Part shown: positions 61,435 to 64,000 of the stretch, piece by piece
Layout: the number at the start of each line of letters is the position of its first letter
Position numbering within the stretch: the stretch's first letter is position 1
Source of the DNA: Lagopus muta
Lineage: Eukaryota; Chordata; Aves; Galliformes; Phasianidae
Direction of reading: 5' to 3'
Length of the DNA: 64,000 nt
NCBI RefSeq assembly: GCF_023343835.1
Contig: NC_064439.1
Coordinates: 40,107,508 to 40,171,507, forward strand
Position numbers and translations under genes: made by a program
The notes under the pieces: model-generated
Databases searched by the model: none
Seen by the model: the letters and a program-made list of their open reading frames with translations, nothing else
What the model was told of the DNA's origin: nothing

Positions 61435-61985
61435 CTTCAAGGCATTCAAAAAGAGTACAAGTAATTAAATTTCCATTATATCTGTTTTTTCTTTTCTCCT
61501 TTCCCTATACCTACTTATATATTTAAGTATACGTGCCTTTTGATAATACAGACAGAACAGTGCACGAGGATGGGACTTCTGTTTGTTAAGGAACACAGGT
61601 TTGCAAGCAATTTTCAGTATAGATTTTTTTTTTCTCTCTCTCTTCGGTACAGGATGACAACAACAACAACAAAATGAGATGCCAATTTTTAAAAGTTTTT
61701 AAAGAAAAAATTTTGTTAACTAAACCGTAACAACTTTTGGTTAAAAATAGCACTCAAATTCTCAGAACTAAAACATGGGTAGCTTGAGAGAAATAGTCAA
61801 CTGTGACAGCTTCTACATCTCTCAGTTTCTGAAATTCATAAAAAGGGCAAAGATATTTTTTGCCTTTAATCCATACAGTAAATTTTATGATTTAAAATAG
61901 TGTGTAACCTGTTGCCATGACCATCGGAGGGAGCAGCAGGCCACCAGTAAGACTTCAAAACACACGCTAGGAAACTCACACTCAC
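61435..61985 (-). other. ABHD5: ABHD5 intron, 551 bp
   Basis: Bounded by a GTGAG donor and an AG acceptor that join the coding frame exactly. It contains a T-rich tract near 61625-61642 and a short ACA repeat at 61657-61672. No other feature was seen. Confidence 0.9.
61657..61672 (+). repeat. short ACA trinucleotide repeat in an ABHD5 intron
   Basis: About five CAA units near a T/TC-rich tract. Simple repeat. Confidence 0.9.
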
Positions 61986-62097
61986 CTGGGCGACTGTACA
62001 TTGCAGTGATAGATGTATTCAGTCACAGTGTTATCATCAAACATCGATGCGTATTTTCGTTTGAAATCTGGTCTTAAACGCTGAACAAGGCTTAGGC
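61986..62097 (-). CDS. ABHD5: ABHD5 coding exon (equivalent to human residues about 221-258)
   Basis: This internal exon begins after a CAG acceptor, whose bases are 62098-62100 read on the minus strand, and ends at a GTGAG donor at 61981-61985. It enters in phase 1 and leaves in phase 2, and joins in frame to the exon at 61248-61434. The peptide starts [12 protein letters not shown] and ends [11 protein letters not shown] recognise it as the region before the last part of ABHD5, with no length change against the human protein as I recall it. ABHD5 is a lipid-droplet alpha/beta-hydrolase-fold protein that co-activates the triglyceride lipase ATGL (PNPLA2). The paralogue ABHD4 is excluded because it reads FADFFEDDTISEY in this region. 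Oddity: the peptide reads KRKYASMF where mammals have KRKYSSMF. The earlier exons, with the unusual pseudo-nucleophile, lie beyond the window. Confidence 0.95.
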
Positions 62098-62604
62098 CTG
62101 TCAAAACAGAACATGCTATTATAGGAGGAGTTGGCAGAGAAAACTCTATCAGACTGCTGAACACATTTCCTTACAAGCCTTCAAATACGCTCCATTGAAA
62201 CTTGTGGCTAACTCTGATGACTTCTAAAGCAACACTTTATTTCACCGCTTGCAAATCTTAGGAAAACATGGTGGCAAATAGGAACTAAACATAATTGTTC
62301 TGAAGGACTTTATGTTGCCCCAGAAGTGGGACAGTTCAATCCCTACTGAATACCCATGGGGAATACTGCTGAATGGCCACTACAGCAATGGAAGAAACAC
62401 GCAAAGGGGATCCGCAAAAGGACTGAGCAGACATAAGTTTTAACAGAAATGCACTCTTTCATGATCCCAGTGCTTTCCTTTTCCTTGCTCTGGCAGCACT
62501 GGGTATACCAAAAGCATTTTGTCTTTCAGAAGCAAAAGGCATTGTTGAAAAAGCTAGGCTGTTTTTATCCAAATACAAGTCTGTACTCCTCTTTTACATA
62601 ACAG

Positions 62605-62619
62605 TTTTTTTTTTTTTTT
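62605..62619 (+). repeat. poly-T tract in ABHD5 intron
   Basis: Fifteen T. Simple repeat. Confidence 0.95.
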
Positions 62620-62717
62620 CTGAAGGTAGTTCATCTAACTTGCATTTAGGTGAAAGAACAGAAGTCCTTACACGCTGAGAAGGTGTAGAAATTTTGACAT
62701 GAGTACAAGACATCAGT

Positions 62718-62800
62718 GGTGGACTTGGTAGCATTGATAGTCTTGATAATCTTAAGGGTCTTTTCCGACCTAAATGATTCTACAATTTTATGATTCTATA
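62718..62800 (+). mobile_element. CR1 LINE 3'-end fragment in ABHD5 intron
   Basis: Matches the last part of CR1: a diverged GGTTGGAC/GATGATCTTA region, then GGTCTTTTCCGACCTAAATG and octamer-like ends (TGATTCTA, TGATTCTATA). It lies antisense to ABHD5. It is heavily 5'-truncated and diverged, with no coding left. Confidence 0.8.
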
Positions 62801-64000
62801 AAATAAAAGATTCAACATAGGAAAGCTATTATCTACAAAATAAAGCTCCAACCTCTCTCAACAGCCAAAGAAAAGAGGCAGGTCCTTTCAAAGGCCAGTT
62901 AAGCTCCCATTCTGAATCACTTCCTTAAGAAATATGTCTCCTCTAACTGACCAGATAGATCTTTGGGACAAGAGCCTCACAAAAGGCCAATCTGAGTCTG
63001 AGAATATTATTTACCTCTACAGATGTTGGCTTACAGTTTACCAGTTGAGTTTATCAACTGAAAATACTGTTGTTAATCTGTGCAATTACGATGATGTCAC
63101 TTCTTCCCACCTGTTGCTGGCTACAGGCCTGGCACTACTTACGTAGACCGTGTCACAGTAATCTATTCTTTTGTAATCTTGGGATTAGATTATTGCAACA
63201 CTCTCTTATGTATGCTTTAAATCAATTTAGAAAATAAATACACTGCAAGAGAAAACAATTTGCTTATGAAACAGAGATTTACTTTCTGAAGTGATGAAGA
63301 TTTTGCAAACGTTCTGCAGTTTGCTTCACTACCTGTACTTTCTCTACAGTAAGTTCAACTGCCAGACTTCTGTCTTTTTCTGAAAATAAGCTAACTGGAA
63401 ACCCCTCAAAGAAAATGATCTCTCAATTCTGTTTCTCAGGTTTAGGTATTTGCCTTCAAGCCTGATTAAATATCCATGTGATACGACTGTGATACCCCAG
63501 ATAACCCCGGCCACGTGCAAGTGTCTAACTCATAACTTGGAGCAAGAACAACCAGCCTTCTGTTGAGGAGCAGACAGCTGTGCCTGCCCAGCAGTTCAAG
63601 CACATGTGAATGCAGAAGGAAACTTGTATTTGGTTCAATACCTTTACTGGGTTGGGTGTGATGCCCACCTCACAGCAATGTTTAAGCTACCCTTCCCTAA
63701 GAAATACAAATCACTTAATTATACATTAAGTTAACGATAACAAACTTTTTGATCAGCTGGAATGAGAAATAGATGGAAAATTTTGAAAAGCAGTGCTCTC
63801 AACTTCAACTTGTAAGCAAGGCTATGCTGGGGATACCTAGACAGTTGGTCTGTTTCCACAGCATGGTTTTAACTGGGTTTACTTGCTGTGGGAGACAACT
63901 TCAGCTTTAGATTCTTTCAAGTGGATTGATTTATGCATACATTTGTTACTGGATAAACTGCGTTCAATCTGTGCTTATCACTCAATATTTTTCAAGTTTT

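Larger units (their letters stand above)
62098..64000 (-). other. ABHD5: partial ABHD5 intron, running off the window
   Basis: The sequence upstream of the exon at 61986-62097. I do not find the preceding ABHD5 exon, which should carry the oxyanion/nucleophile-elbow region, on the minus strand up to 64000. The intron is therefore at least 1.9 kb. It holds a T-tract (62605-62619) and a small plus-strand CR1 tail (62718-62800). Confidence 0.75.

Noticed and set aside
62098-64000. Further upstream ABHD5 exon inside the window
   Set aside because: No minus-strand frame shows the expected nucleophile-elbow region or suitable splice sites.
1-64000. Prokaryotic defence system, CRISPR array or phage genes
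   Set aside because: No operons, no long frames and no regularly spaced direct repeats with unique spacers; the octamer array has no spacers.

Overview
This window looks like vertebrate, and more exactly bird, nuclear DNA, most likely from a galliform close to chicken. Two things point there. It carries many CR1 LINE copies with the avian 3' end, repeats of an octamer like ATTCTATG. At the right end on the minus strand, three spliced exons match the C-terminus of ABHD5 (CGI-58). The other open frames are short, overlap on both strands and show no family signature, so I do not call them genes.

Layout. From 1 to about 56.1 kb the DNA is non-coding sequence 3' of ABHD5. It holds CR1 pieces at about 2.1, 6.5-7.15, 8.45-9.15 (an old reverse-transcriptase fragment), 9.36, 15.1-16.17, 18.85, 20.75, 36.8, 48.3-48.86 and 56.1-56.55 kb. 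Two are nested structures: a 321-bp solo-LTR-like element inside the 15-16 kb CR1, and one CR1 inserted head-on into another at 48.4 kb. A 10-copy CR1-type octamer array with no CR1 body lies at 17.99-18.07 kb. The rest is unique sequence with homopolymer and short tandem tracts. A few AT-rich patches dense in homeodomain-type TAATTA motifs could be enhancers, but only a comparison between species could show that.

From about 56.8 kb to the end lies the 3' part of ABHD5, read right to left. It has three coding exons (61986-62097, 61248-61434, 58932-59021), two complete introns, the start of an upstream intron that runs off the window (with a small CR1 in it), and a probable 3' UTR of about 2 kb. 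The conserved His-Tyr-Val-Tyr-Ala-Asp motif is present. The serine equivalent to mouse Ser239, a reported protein kinase A site, is alanine here.

I found no evidence of a new multi-gene system. The best leads are the nested mobile elements, the octamer array, the regularly spaced TAATTA cluster at 25.19-25.25 kb and the ABHD5 phosphosite change.
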